Assembly: GCF_014262665.1 (NCBI RefSeq)
Contig: NZ_CP046883.1
Coordinates: 806,001 to 870,000 of the forward strand
From: Corynebacterium anserum
GTDB taxonomy: Bacteria > Actinomycetota > Actinomycetes > Mycobacteriales > Mycobacteriaceae
Length of the DNA stretch: 64,000 nucleotides
Direction of reading: 5' to 3'
In this document: positions 55,934 to 64,000 of the stretch, piece by piece
Layout: the number at the start of each line of letters is the position of its first letter
Numbering within the stretch: position 1 is the stretch's first letter
The notes under the pieces: model-generated
Told to the model about the DNA's origin: nothing
Databases searched by the model: none
Seen by the model: only the letters and a program-made list of their open reading frames with translations
Program-made: the position numbers and the translations under genes

Positions 55934-57111
55934 TAGACAAAGCTCCTTCCTTCGCCGCGGTAAGTTGGCCATTCGTCGACCACCTCTCCGTTGGCTACAA
56001 CCATAATGTTGTCTATATATTCGGTATGCTCTCCTGCCTTGGAGGGGCGCATCCATACATGGTCGCCGATGTGCAACGTACGGGCTGCTTCTCCTGTGAG
56101 AGGCGTTTGTACTTCTCCGAAGCCTTCAAGCGGATTGGTTTTGAGTTGTTCGGGCCAGTCGACGACCGGTTGCCTGTCTTTCCCGACGGGGCCCGACGCC
56201 ACTCGGCCTCCACCTGCGACAGTGACCGTGGTCGGCGTCGGTCGGCGGACGACAGGAACAACAAACCACTCAGCGGGCTGCGGGGAGAAATTCTTGTAGT
56301 GGTCGAATAGTGCTGAGCCGATTATTCCCGACCCCGCTCCAATTTCCGTGACGGACGTTTCCGCGGAAGTGGTTTCGATGGAGCCGGTACCTCCGCCATT
56401 GACGAATTCCAGCGGTGGCAAACCAGCTTTACGTAGTTCTTCAGAGACTGCATCGACGATCTCACCACGGCGCTGTGCGAGCTCTTTAACAGACAATTTC
56501 TTCATGAGTGCGATGGCCGGGGAAGTATCCGTAGTCCCGGCGATTTGGCCCTCATATGCCATGAGTCCGACGATGGTGAACCCGGCACGACTGCGGACGC
56601 ACCGCACGAAGTCGCGTACTTCCTCCGCCGAACGGAGCGGAGAGCGAAGAGCTCCGATGTGGAACTTGCCGATCTCCAGGCTGGCGTCGACGTCTATACA
56701 GATTCGCAAACGGCCCCGTTCCGTGGGAGGAACAACTGAGTCGATGAAGTTAAGATGCTCGACACTGTCGACCATGAGGGTGATGGATCGACAGAGGTGT
56801 TCGTCCGTGATGAGACGGTGGATAGCTTCTTTATGTGCGCTAGGGTAGGCCACCAAGACGTTGTCACTGGTTCCCGTTTCCACTAGCCAGATTGCTTCGT
56901 TCAGGTTGTAGGCGAGGACGCCTTCATAACCGGGTTGCTCGAGAATGGTGGAGATGAGCTGTCTGATACGGATGGATTTGCTGGCCAGGCGAATGGGAGT
57001 GCCGGCGGCGCGGCGAACCATATCAGCAGCGTTGGCTAGAGCGGCGTCGAGATCCAGGACGGCAAAGGGGGCGTCGAGGTGCTCTACAGCAGTGCGGATT
57101 TCAGCTTTCAC
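55933..57111 (-). CDS. PLP-dependent alanine-racemase-fold protein (D-threonine aldolase/D-serine dehydratase-like)
   Basis: The 392-residue protein has the fold-type III PLP barrel with the probable Schiff-base Lys45 in RLASKSIRIR, MAYEGQIAGT, FVNGGGTGSIET and a C-terminal metal-binding region (GDHVWMRPSKAGEH). This pattern fits the D-threonine aldolase/D-serine dehydratase branch rather than true alanine racemase. I place the start at GTG 57111: TAGGGT lies 7 bases before it, fitting a leaderless start, and the extended frame upstream has unlike composition and crosses the dnaE promoter. It is coupled to the sugar-lactone oxidase gene. The reaction is uncertain. Confidence 0.78.
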   Translation of the reverse strand: MKAEIRTAVEHLDAPFAVLDLDAALANAADMVRRAAGTPIRLASKSIRIRQLISTILEQPGYEGVLAYNLNEAIWLVETGTSDNVLVAYPSAHKEAIHRLITDEHLCRSITLMVDSVEHLNFIDSVVPPTERGRLRICIDVDASLEIGKFHIGALRSPLRSAEEVRDFVRCVRSRAGFTIVGLMAYEGQIAGTTDTSPAIALMKKLSVKELAQRRGEIVDAVSEELRKAGLPPLEFVNGGGTGSIETTSAETSVTEIGAGSGIIGSALFDHYKNFSPQPAEWFVVPVVRRPTPTTVTVAGGGRVASGPVGKDRQPVVDWPEQLKTNPLEGFGEVQTPLTGEAARTLHIGDHVWMRPSKAGEHTEYIDNIMVVANGEVVDEWPTYRGEGRSFV

Positions 57112-57211
57112 CCCTATAACCCTACGGGTGAGTGACGACTCTGTCTCTGGAAATGGAAATACGCGAAAACAGAATTTTTCGAGTGTCTCGTAGTGAGTAT
57201 TGTTGTCGATT

Positions 57212-60200
57212 ATGGGTAAGTCGTCATTCGTGCATCTCCACAACCACACTGAATACTCAATGCTGGACGGCATGGCTAAAGTGGACATGCTGGCGGAAGA
57301 AGTACTCCGCCAGGGTATGCCAGCGGTAGGCATGACGGATCACGGGAATATGTACGGTGCGGATGCTTTCTACCGTGCCATGAAGGCGGCAGGCGTCAAA
57401 CCGATTATCGGCATCGAGGCCTACATGGCGCCGGACTCTCGTTTTAACATGAACCGTGTGCGGTGGGGCACACCGGAACAAAAACGCGATGATGTGTCTG
57501 CCTCTGGAGCCTATTTGCACCAGACGATGATGGCAGAAAACGTCACCGGTCTGCGTAACCTTTTCTACTTGAGTTCTATGGCTTCTTATGAAGGGCAGTT
57601 AGGCAAGTGGCCGCGTATGGATGCGGAACTTGTCGCAGAGCGTTCTGAGGGCATTATTGCGACGACCAGCTGCCCCTCCGGGGACGTGCAGACCAGATTG
57701 CGTCTAGGGCAGTTTGATAAAGCACTTGAAGCCGCGGGAATGTGGCAAGACATCTATGGCAAGGACAACTACTTCCTTGAACTGATGGATCACGGCCTGG
57801 ACATAGAAAAGCGAGTGCGAGATGAACTTCTGGAAATAGGTAGAAAGCTCAAAATTCCTCCACTGGTAACCAATGACTGCCACTATGTGTTGGAAAGCCA
57901 GGCGCCCGCTCATGAAGTGATGCTCTGTGTGCAGTCTGGTTCCACCATGGACGAACCAACGATCGACAACGGTGGCAAGCGTTTTGCATTCTCTGGCTCG
58001 GGTTATTACTTGCGTACCGCGGAAGATATTCGGGCCCAGTGGGATCACGTTGTTCCCGATGGATGTGATAACACTCTATGGATCGCTGAGCGAGTGGAAG
58101 ACTATGGCGAAGTCTGGGAAGAACATCCACACGATCGCATGCCGATCGCCGAAGTGCCCGAGGGGCACACTCCGACCAGTTGGCTCACTCATGAGGTGAT
58201 GAAGGGACTCGAAGAACGTTTCGAGGGGCGAGAAGTACCGGCGGAGTACATCGACCGGGCGAAATATGAAATCGGCGTGATTGATATGAAGGGATACCCT
58301 TCCTATTTCCTCATCGTCGCAGAGTTGGTAAAGCACGCCCGTTCGGTAGGCATTCGTGTAGGTCCGGGTCGTGGATCTGCGGCAGGTGCACTCGTGGCTT
58401 ATGCACTGACCATTACGAACATTGACCCCATAGAGCACGGCCTGTTGTTTGAACGTTTCCTCAACCCGGAACGACCATCGGCACCGGATATCGATATCGA
58501 CTTCGATGACCGTCGGCGTTCAGAGATGATCCGTTATGCGTCTGATCGGTGGGGTGAAGACAAGATTGCCCAGGTCATCACCTTCGGCACGGTGAAGACC
58601 AAGCAAGCCATCAAGGATTCCGCCCGTGCGCACTTTGGACAAGCTGGTTTCCAGATAGCAGACCGTATCACTAAGACTCTGCCGCCGGCCATCATGGCTA
58701 AAGACATCCCGTTGCACGGCATCATGGATCCGGAGCATGAGCGATATAACGAAGCGGCGGAGACTCGTCAGCTCATAGAGACGGATCCTGATGTCAAAAA
58801 GATCTATGACGATGCATTAGGTCTGGAGGGCGTGGTACGGCAAGCCGGCGTGCACGCATGTGCCGTGATTATGGCCTCGGTGCCGCTGATCGACTGCATT
58901 CCCATGTGGAAACGCAAACAGGATGGTGCGCTGATTACAGGCTGGCCTTATCCTGCTTGCGAAGCGATCGGCCTGCTGAAGATGGATTTTCTGGGTCTAC
59001 GCAACCTGACGGTGATCGGTGATGCTCTGGAAAATATCAAGCTCAACCGTGATTTCGATCTCGATTTGGAAGGCCTGTCTACCGAAGATGTGCCCACCTA
59101 TGAACTCCTAGCACGCGGTGAAACCCTCGGCGTGTTCCAGCTGGATTCCGGAGGCATGCAGGAATTGCTTAAACGCATGCAGCCGACCGGGTTTAACGAC
59201 ATCGTGGCCGCTTTGGCTCTCTACCGTCCGGGTCCTATGGGTGTCGGCGCCCACTGGGAGTACGCAGACCGTAAGAATGGACGTAAACCCATCGTCCCGA
59301 TTCACCCGGAACTGGAGGAGCCGCTCAAAGAGATCCTCGAAGAAACATATGGCCTCATCGTGTATCAAGAGCAGATCATGAAGATCTCTCAAAAAGTTGC
59401 CAATTACACCGCTGGCCAAGCGGATGGCTTCCGCAAAGCAATGGGTAAGAAGAAGCCAGAAGTTCTTGAGAAAGAATTCGTGACCTTTGAAAGCGGCATG
59501 AAGGCCAACGGTTATTCTGACGCCGCCATTAAACAACTATGGGACACGATTCTTCCGTTCGCTGGTTATGCATTTAACAAGTCGCATGCAGCGGGATATG
59601 GTCTTGTGTCCTTCTGGACGGCATACTTGAAAGCCAATTATGCGCCGGAATACATGGCGGCATTGCTGACCAGCGTGTCGGATAAAAAAGATAAGTCTGC
59701 GATTTACCTTGCTGACTGCCGTCACCTTGGTATTAAAGTGTTGTCGCCCGATGTTAACGAGTCGCGTTACACTTTCCAGCCAGTGGGTCAAGATATTCGC
59801 TTCGGACTTGGAGCCGTGCGCAATGTGGGCGAAGAAGTAGTGGAGTCCATCATCGTTTCCCGCGAGGAAAAGGGGTTGTTTAAGGATTTCTCTGATTATC
59901 TTGACAAGATTGATGCCGTTGCGTGTTCGAAACGCGTGACCGAGTCGTTGATTAAAGCAGGGGCCTTTGACTCTCTTGGACACCCGCGTAAGGGTCTGGT
60001 ACTCGTCCATGAAGATGCCGTCGATTCCGTCATAGCCACCAAGAAAGCAGCTGCTAAGGGGCAATTTGATCTGTTTGCGGGGCTCGACGCTGAAGATACT
60101 GGTGATGCTTTCCACATCGCTGTGCCAGACCAGTCATGGGAGAGGAAACATGAATTGGCGCTGGAACGCGACATGCTTGGCCTCTACGTCTCTGGCCATC

Positions 60201-60778
60201 CGTTAGATGGTTTTGAGGACGCCTTGAATTCTCAAGTAGACACTCCATTGCCTCAGGTGCTTGCCGGGGAATTGCCGGATAATAAAGAAATTAAAATCGG
60301 AGGAATTATCTCTTCTGTAGAGCGCCGCGTGGACCGCAACGGCAGTCCTTGGGTGATTGCCACCATGGAAGACCACAACGGAGCTCAGGTGGAATTACTG
60401 GTCTTCGCTAAGACCTATCAGATGGTGGCTCCACAGATCGTGGAAGACAACATTGTGTTGGCTAAGGCTCGCATTCGCTATAAAGACGATCGCATGAGTC
60501 TCTTTTGCGAAGACCTCAAATCTGCAGAACTGTCCGTGGGGACAGGCACTGGCGTCCCCTTGCGCTTGCATATGCGTGTTGATCAGGCTACACCGGAAAA
60601 CATGGAGAGGTTGCGTCGAGTATTGACACAGAATAAGGGTGATTCCGACGTATACCTGACGGTCGTCGACGGGGAAGAAGAAGTCCAGTACATGCTGGCG
60701 CCGGAAATGCGGGTGAACAAATCGCCGTCGTTGATGGGAGATTTGAAGGCCGCGACATGGGAAGGGATTTTTTCTTAA
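57212..60778 (+). CDS. dnaE: DNA polymerase III alpha subunit
   Basis: This is the replicative C-family polymerase. The 1188-residue protein begins with the PHP domain ([15 protein letters not shown]), has the catalytic Asp motif [12 protein letters not shown] at about 425, the block [28 protein letters not shown], then an OB domain ([18 protein letters not shown]) near 1030-1110. I start at ATG 57212; TATTGT lies 8 bases upstream, so the gene may be leaderless, while two upstream TTG codons are less likely. It is the standard replicative form (DnaE1) by length. It is 3 bp from the Nudix-LOG gene. Confidence 0.97.
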   Translation: MGKSSFVHLHNHTEYSMLDGMAKVDMLAEEVLRQGMPAVGMTDHGNMYGADAFYRAMKAAGVKPIIGIEAYMAPDSRFNMNRVRWGTPEQKRDDVSASGAYLHQTMMAENVTGLRNLFYLSSMASYEGQLGKWPRMDAELVAERSEGIIATTSCPSGDVQTRLRLGQFDKALEAAGMWQDIYGKDNYFLELMDHGLDIEKRVRDELLEIGRKLKIPPLVTNDCHYVLESQAPAHEVMLCVQSGSTMDEPTIDNGGKRFAFSGSGYYLRTAEDIRAQWDHVVPDGCDNTLWIAERVEDYGEVWEEHPHDRMPIAEVPEGHTPTSWLTHEVMKGLEERFEGREVPAEYIDRAKYEIGVIDMKGYPSYFLIVAELVKHARSVGIRVGPGRGSAAGALVAYALTITNIDPIEHGLLFERFLNPERPSAPDIDIDFDDRRRSEMIRYASDRWGEDKIAQVITFGTVKTKQAIKDSARAHFGQAGFQIADRITKTLPPAIMAKDIPLHGIMDPEHERYNEAAETRQLIETDPDVKKIYDDALGLEGVVRQAGVHACAVIMASVPLIDCIPMWKRKQDGALITGWPYPACEAIGLLKMDFLGLRNLTVIGDALENIKLNRDFDLDLEGLSTEDVPTYELLARGETLGVFQLDSGGMQELLKRMQPTGFNDIVAALALYRPGPMGVGAHWEYADRKNGRKPIVPIHPELEEPLKEILEETYGLIVYQEQIMKISQKVANYTAGQADGFRKAMGKKKPEVLEKEFVTFESGMKANGYSDAAIKQLWDTILPFAGYAFNKSHAAGYGLVSFWTAYLKANYAPEYMAALLTSVSDKKDKSAIYLADCRHLGIKVLSPDVNESRYTFQPVGQDIRFGLGAVRNVGEEVVESIIVSREEKGLFKDFSDYLDKIDAVACSKRVTESLIKAGAFDSLGHPRKGLVLVHEDAVDSVIATKKAAAKGQFDLFAGLDAEDTGDAFHIAVPDQSWERKHELALERDMLGLYVSGHPLDGFEDALNSQVDTPLPQVLAGELPDNKEIKIGGIISSVERRVDRNGSPWVIATMEDHNGAQVELLVFAKTYQMVAPQIVEDNIVLAKARIRYKDDRMSLFCEDLKSAELSVGTGTGVPLRLHMRVDQATPENMERLRRVLTQNKGDSDVYLTVVDGEEEVQYMLAPEMRVNKSPSLMGDLKAATWEGIFS

Positions 60779-60781
60779 CAC

Positions 60782-61864
60782 ATGGATAAAGAGGATGTCA
60801 CCAAGCAATCGGCCGACGTGGTGGGAACCCGTTCGGGCGGTGCAACAGAAATTACGTTAGGCAATACGATGGGAATGAACTCGGCTGCGGGAACCCCTAA
60901 TGCGATCGTCGTGAGCGCTGTTGCAATGCGAGATGACCAGGGGCGCCTACTCACCGTACGTAAACGGGGCACAGACAATTTCATTCAGCCAGGAGGAAAG
61001 CCGGAGGCTGGAGAAACCGACCATCAGGCCGCCGTGCGTGAAGTCAAAGAGGAGATCGGTCTAGACCTCAATCCAGATAAACTACGGCTGGTGGGGATTT
61101 ACACACAAGATGCTGCCAACGAGGCCGGTTGCGTCATCGAGGCTCACCTCTTCGAATACACCCAGCCAGTGAACTCTTACGTACAGATCGCGGCTGAAAT
61201 TGAGGAGATGAGGTGGCTGGACTTCTCTGAAGGACGCACACTCCCGGACGATCTCGCTCCCCTCATCCGCAATGTTGTGTTGCCTATGTACGGTCGTCGC
61301 GTGGTGAAAACTATCGCGGTCTACACGGGAGCTCGACTCGGCACCCGACCTGAGTTCATCTCACTGGCGGTATCTCTCGGCAAAGCATTGGCAGACGCAG
61401 GCGTCACACTCGTGTATGGCGGTGGCAAAGCAGGCCTCATGGGTGCCGTTGCCGATGCTTGCCTTGACGCCGGTGGCTCAGCCATTGGGGTGATTCCTAG
61501 GGACTTAGTCGACCGAGAATTGGCGCACGAGAGCCTGACTCACCTCGAGGTGGTGCACACCATGCACGAGCGAAAGGCGCGCATGGTGGAACTGGCTGAT
61601 GGTTTCATCGCATTACCTGGCGGTGCGGGAACACTGGACGAGTTGATGGAAGCGTGGACGTGGCAGCAGTTGGGTATCCACTCTAAGCCGATCGCGCTCG
61701 TCGACGGCGAATACTGGGCACCGCTGATGGACATGCTCCACCACATGGTCGAGGCTGGTCTGGTGCGTGAGGCAGATCGCGATGCTCTTCTTGTTATCGA
61801 CGATCCCGTCGAGGTCGTGTCGCGATTTAACTATTGGACTCCGCCGAGACCCAAGTGGCGCTAG
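60782..61864 (+). CDS. Fusion of Nudix hydrolase and LOG-type nucleotide phosphoribohydrolase
   Basis: The 360-residue protein joins two complete domains. The N-terminal Nudix domain (about 40-165) has a perfect Nudix box: Gly72-x5-Glu78-x7-Arg86-Glu87-x2-Glu90-Glu91-x-Gly93. The C-terminal LOG/YvdD domain (about 175-360) has GGGKAGLMG (214-222), HERKARM (262-268) and PGGAGTLDE (279-287), the catalytic phosphoribohydrolase signature. LOG enzymes split the N-glycosidic bond of nucleoside 5'-monophosphates, which is what a Nudix enzyme would release from a dinucleotide or triphosphate, so a two-step pathway is plausible. ATG 60782 gives a 39-residue leader; ATG 60869 is an alternative. Confidence 0.88.
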   Translation: MDKEDVTKQSADVVGTRSGGATEITLGNTMGMNSAAGTPNAIVVSAVAMRDDQGRLLTVRKRGTDNFIQPGGKPEAGETDHQAAVREVKEEIGLDLNPDKLRLVGIYTQDAANEAGCVIEAHLFEYTQPVNSYVQIAAEIEEMRWLDFSEGRTLPDDLAPLIRNVVLPMYGRRVVKTIAVYTGARLGTRPEFISLAVSLGKALADAGVTLVYGGGKAGLMGAVADACLDAGGSAIGVIPRDLVDRELAHESLTHLEVVHTMHERKARMVELADGFIALPGGAGTLDELMEAWTWQQLGIHSKPIALVDGEYWAPLMDMLHHMVEAGLVREADRDALLVIDDPVEVVSRFNYWTPPRPKWR

Positions 61865-61991
61865 AGTTGCCAGACGCTTCTTGCGAGTGTAGAGCGACAG
61901 TGGCTGATTGTGCATTATGGCGTGGCCTGGTTGCAATTTTCGACGTGCTCACGGCATCTTGGCGTGAGTGTCGACGGGGCTCATGCAACTC

Positions 61992-62645
61992 CTAGAGGTA
62001 GAGCTGGCTGTTTATCTGTGCCTTCGGATTTAAGGCCGACTTGTCGACTTTTAAGCCATTTCCTATCCAGCTGGCGGTGACGCTCCCCCCATCTTCCCAA
62101 GGTGACATGAGAGCTGGGCCAGGAGCTTTCAGTTTGATGGTAAAGGAATCGTTTCCACGGGGTGTGATCTCTGTAACTCGGGCATAGACGTCTGGTGAAG
62201 GGTCGTAGATAACCTTCCCTTGGTGGAAAAAGACCACCGTCGACATTGGGCTTTCCCATGCCGCGGTGTCAGATGGGGCGGCGAATACCCCTTCGAGAAG
62301 AACAAAGCTCAAATCCGCGCAGGGATCGAATTTATTTTCCTTGATTTTGTAGGTGTATGGAGTTTCGTGTTCCGAAGGGATGGAGCCCGATGGCAAGCCA
62401 GAGGTCGCAAGCGTTTCCGTTGTGCACTCAGGCTTCGTGGATGGAGATTGTGTGGTTTTCTCTGTGAGGCTTTCGGCAGGCTCTGCGGAGTGCTTAGAAG
62501 TTTGTGAGGCAAGGGAATCCGCTGTCGGTGAGACGCTATGTGCGGAGTCTTCGTGGTTTTCTCCCGTGCAGCCAGTGGTGGAAAACGCAGCCAGGACGAG
62601 GGATAGGGAGGAGGCAATAATTCTTCTCTGTAACTTGTGACTCAT
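61992..62645 (-). CDS. LppP/LprE-family lipoprotein
   Basis: The 217-residue protein has a lipoprotein signal peptide with lipobox STTG-C (Cys26) and a Ser/Glu/Thr-rich spacer of about 75 residues. Its globular domain from about 105 contains FDPCADLSFVLLEGV and MSTVVFFHQGKVIYD, which match the actinobacterial LppP/LprE family pattern, including one or two Cys that could form a disulfide. Function of the family is unknown. The gene reads on the minus strand downstream of treZ, which ends 155 bp away. Confidence 0.75.
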   Translation of the reverse strand: MSHKLQRRIIASSLSLVLAAFSTTGCTGENHEDSAHSVSPTADSLASQTSKHSAEPAESLTEKTTQSPSTKPECTTETLATSGLPSGSIPSEHETPYTYKIKENKFDPCADLSFVLLEGVFAAPSDTAAWESPMSTVVFFHQGKVIYDPSPDVYARVTEITPRGNDSFTIKLKAPGPALMSPWEDGGSVTASWIGNGLKVDKSALNPKAQINSQLYL

Positions 62646-62736
62646 GCGAGGTTCCTTTTCACGAAACTAAGTGGATTGCTTGTTGCATAAAAATACTTCA
62701 TAGCATGGCAAGTGACTAGCGGAAGTACTGCGGTGT

Positions 62737-62761
62737 GTGAGGGGAGATCAGCCCCCCTCAC
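62737..62761 (-). terminator. Hairpin after treZ
   Basis: On the minus strand GTGAGGGG (62761-62754) pairs with CCCCTCAC (62744-62737) across a 9-nt loop, just downstream of the treZ stop. No T-run follows, so confidence is modest. Confidence 0.4.
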
Positions 62762-62800
62762 GCCGGCATATGGTTCGCAGCCCCGATCTCTGTATCCGGT

Positions 62801-64000
62801 TCAGCGTCCTGAGTGGTTTCTTGTTTCGTCGTCACACTCAAAGTCTCGCTCGATATCCACTCGGTAGCCCCATCCTGCTAGACCGCGTGCTGGCTGATCG
62901 CTGAGGTTCACTACCACACTCACTACGGATTCTGGTGCTTGATAGGTGAGTTCGATCCACCTGCCGGACACCTCGTAATCGACGTCACCGGCCTCGGTGC
63001 GCGGGACTGTAAAAGGTTGCCCGGATAGCTCTTCATCGGAGTGCCAGGCTACGTCGATCAGTTCAGCATCATAGAGCTTATGCTTTTTCCGCAACGCCAG
63101 TAATTCTTTATATGCAGTGAGTACGCGCGCATGGCTTCCAGATGTGCGTTCACTCCAATCGAGCTTGGAATCGAGGAAGGTTTTCTCATCTGCCGGGTTC
63201 GGTACAATCTGCGGATCCCATCCGGCACGTGCGAACTCACGCATGCGCCCTTCAGCAGTCAGGCGGTTGAGCTCTGAATCCTCGTGATCAACGAAAAACG
63301 CGAAGGGGGTAGAGGCGCCCCATTCTTCTCCCTGGAACAACATGACAGTAAAAGGGCTAGTGAGCACCAGCGCGGCCTTCGCAAGTTGTTGTTCTACGGT
63401 GAGATTCATGTTCGGACGGTCTCCAGCTGCCCGGTTACCTGTTTGGTCGTGAGTGGTGGTGTATACGACGAACTGGGAATAGTCGGGATCTTCTAATGCT
63501 CGACCGTGGGTTCGTCCCCGGAAGGTGGAGAAACGACCATCATGCCAGAACACACGTTGGAATGTGGTGGCGAGAACTTCCACGGTGCCGAAGTCGGAGT
63601 AGTAGGCGTGTTTTTCTCCGGAAACCACAGCGTGTATCGCGTGGTGCACGTCATCATTCCACTGAGCCACGCCAAAGCGCTCCGTGAACTTGGGATCGTT
63701 CTGGTCGGTCTCTGCGATGAGGTAGCTGGGGGCAGCGACGTCACGCATCTGCTCGATGATGCTCACCGCGCCCACGTCGTCGAGGGCATGGACTGCGTCG
63801 AGCCTAAGCCCATCGATGCCGAACTCTTTCGTCCAGATTTTCACCGCGTCTAAGATGTAGGATCGTACTTCGTCGGAAAGCTGACCCTGAATATTGACTA
63901 CCTCACCCCAGCCCGTGGAGCCGCCGGAGGTATAAGGACCAAAAACTCCTGTGTAGTTTCCATCGGGTCCGAAATGGTTGTAAACCACATCAAGGATTAC
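62801..64000 (-). CDS. treZ: Malto-oligosyltrehalose trehalohydrolase, C-terminal part, truncated by window edge
   Basis: TreZ releases trehalose from maltooligosyltrehalose made by TreY. The frame is open from the window edge (VILDVVYNHFG). The visible 399 residues include the GH13 region with the nucleophile Asp in GLRLDAVHAL, the acid/base Glu in LIAETDQND and the third Asp in TTHDQTGNR, with FQGEEWGAS after it and a C-terminal beta domain. The N-terminal part lies outside the window. Trehalose is a precursor of mycolyl glycolipids in this order. The product could be confused with other GH13 enzymes, but the set of motifs fits TreZ. Confidence 0.9.
   Translation of the reverse strand, partial: VILDVVYNHFGPDGNYTGVFGPYTSGGSTGWGEVVNIQGQLSDEVRSYILDAVKIWTKEFGIDGLRLDAVHALDDVGAVSIIEQMRDVAAPSYLIAETDQNDPKFTERFGVAQWNDDVHHAIHAVVSGEKHAYYSDFGTVEVLATTFQRVFWHDGRFSTFRGRTHGRALEDPDYSQFVVYTTTHDQTGNRAAGDRPNMNLTVEQQLAKAALVLTSPFTVMLFQGEEWGASTPFAFFVDHEDSELNRLTAEGRMREFARAGWDPQIVPNPADEKTFLDSKLDWSERTSGSHARVLTAYKELLALRKKHKLYDAELIDVAWHSDEELSGQPFTVPRTEAGDVDYEVSGRWIELTYQAPESVVSVVVNLSDQPARGLAGWGYRVDIERDFECDDETRNHSGR

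Overview
The window is a chromosomal segment from a member of the Mycobacteriales (Corynebacteriales), most likely a Corynebacterium. The evidence is phosphatidylinositol-mannoside and lipomannan enzymes (PimB-like, MptA-like), a DivIVA/Wag31 plus SepF polar-growth set, a PASTA kinase PknL beside its winged-helix neighbour, an actinobacterial ileS T-box, several apparently leaderless genes, and a gene order that, from memory, follows M. tuberculosis Rv2191-Rv2145c and then Rv1536-Rv1547. I cannot name the species. I saw no tRNA, rRNA, CRISPR array, insertion sequence, prophage or other sign of recent transfer; this is core chromosome.

Layout. 1-205: start of a DEDDh exonuclease gene, running off the left edge. 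206-2800: a 634-bp regulatory region (GlxR/CRP-type site, promoter, structured leader) and two secreted NlpC/P60 peptidoglycan hydrolases. 2995-7615: envelope lipid and sugar genes (pimB, ROK glucokinase, PlsC acyltransferase, membrane acyltransferase) and an RNase AS-like exonuclease. 7859-12130: class II DAHP synthase, convergent pknL, and the divergent PknL-associated DNA-binding gene. 12235-16583 (minus): polyprenyl diphosphate synthase, CrtI-like oxidoreductase and mptA, apparently one isoprenoid/lipomannan operon. 16660-19639: metF, a GNAT gene, a HEPN-like gene with a LexA-like box on its promoter, and a DUF3040 membrane protein.

20171-41812 is the division and cell-wall (dcw) cluster: mraZ, rsmH, ftsL-like, ftsI, murE, murF, mraY, murD, ftsW, murG, murC, ftsQ, ftsZ, pgeF, yggS, sepF, yggT, divIVA. 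Many genes touch or overlap. MraZ-type GTGGG repeats lie upstream of mraZ. A 1-kb gene-free stretch before divIVA holds a candidate small RNA. 41813-54458: T-box and ileS, a DMT exporter, dinB, convergent asparaginase, two lipoprotein genes, then a tightly coupled lspA-rluD-unknown-rarD run. 54614-57111 (minus): a PLP-fold alanine-racemase-like protein coupled to a sugar-lactone oxidase. 57212-61864: dnaE and a Nudix-LOG fusion. 61992-64000 (minus): an LppP/LprE-like lipoprotein and the 3' part of treZ, running off the right edge.

The genes mostly serve envelope construction: lipid II synthesis (MurC-G, MraY), septal synthesis (FtsW/FtsI/FtsQ/FtsL), placement of growth (FtsZ, SepF, DivIVA), remodelling (NlpC/P60), mannolipids (PimB, PlsC, MptA, polyprenyl synthase), lipoprotein maturation (LspA) and a PASTA kinase. 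The observations most worth testing are the Nudix-LOG fusion, the candidate sRNA before divIVA, the CrtI-like gene inside the polyprenyl/mannosyltransferase operon, the LexA-like box on the HEPN gene, and the multi-cluster MraZ operator.
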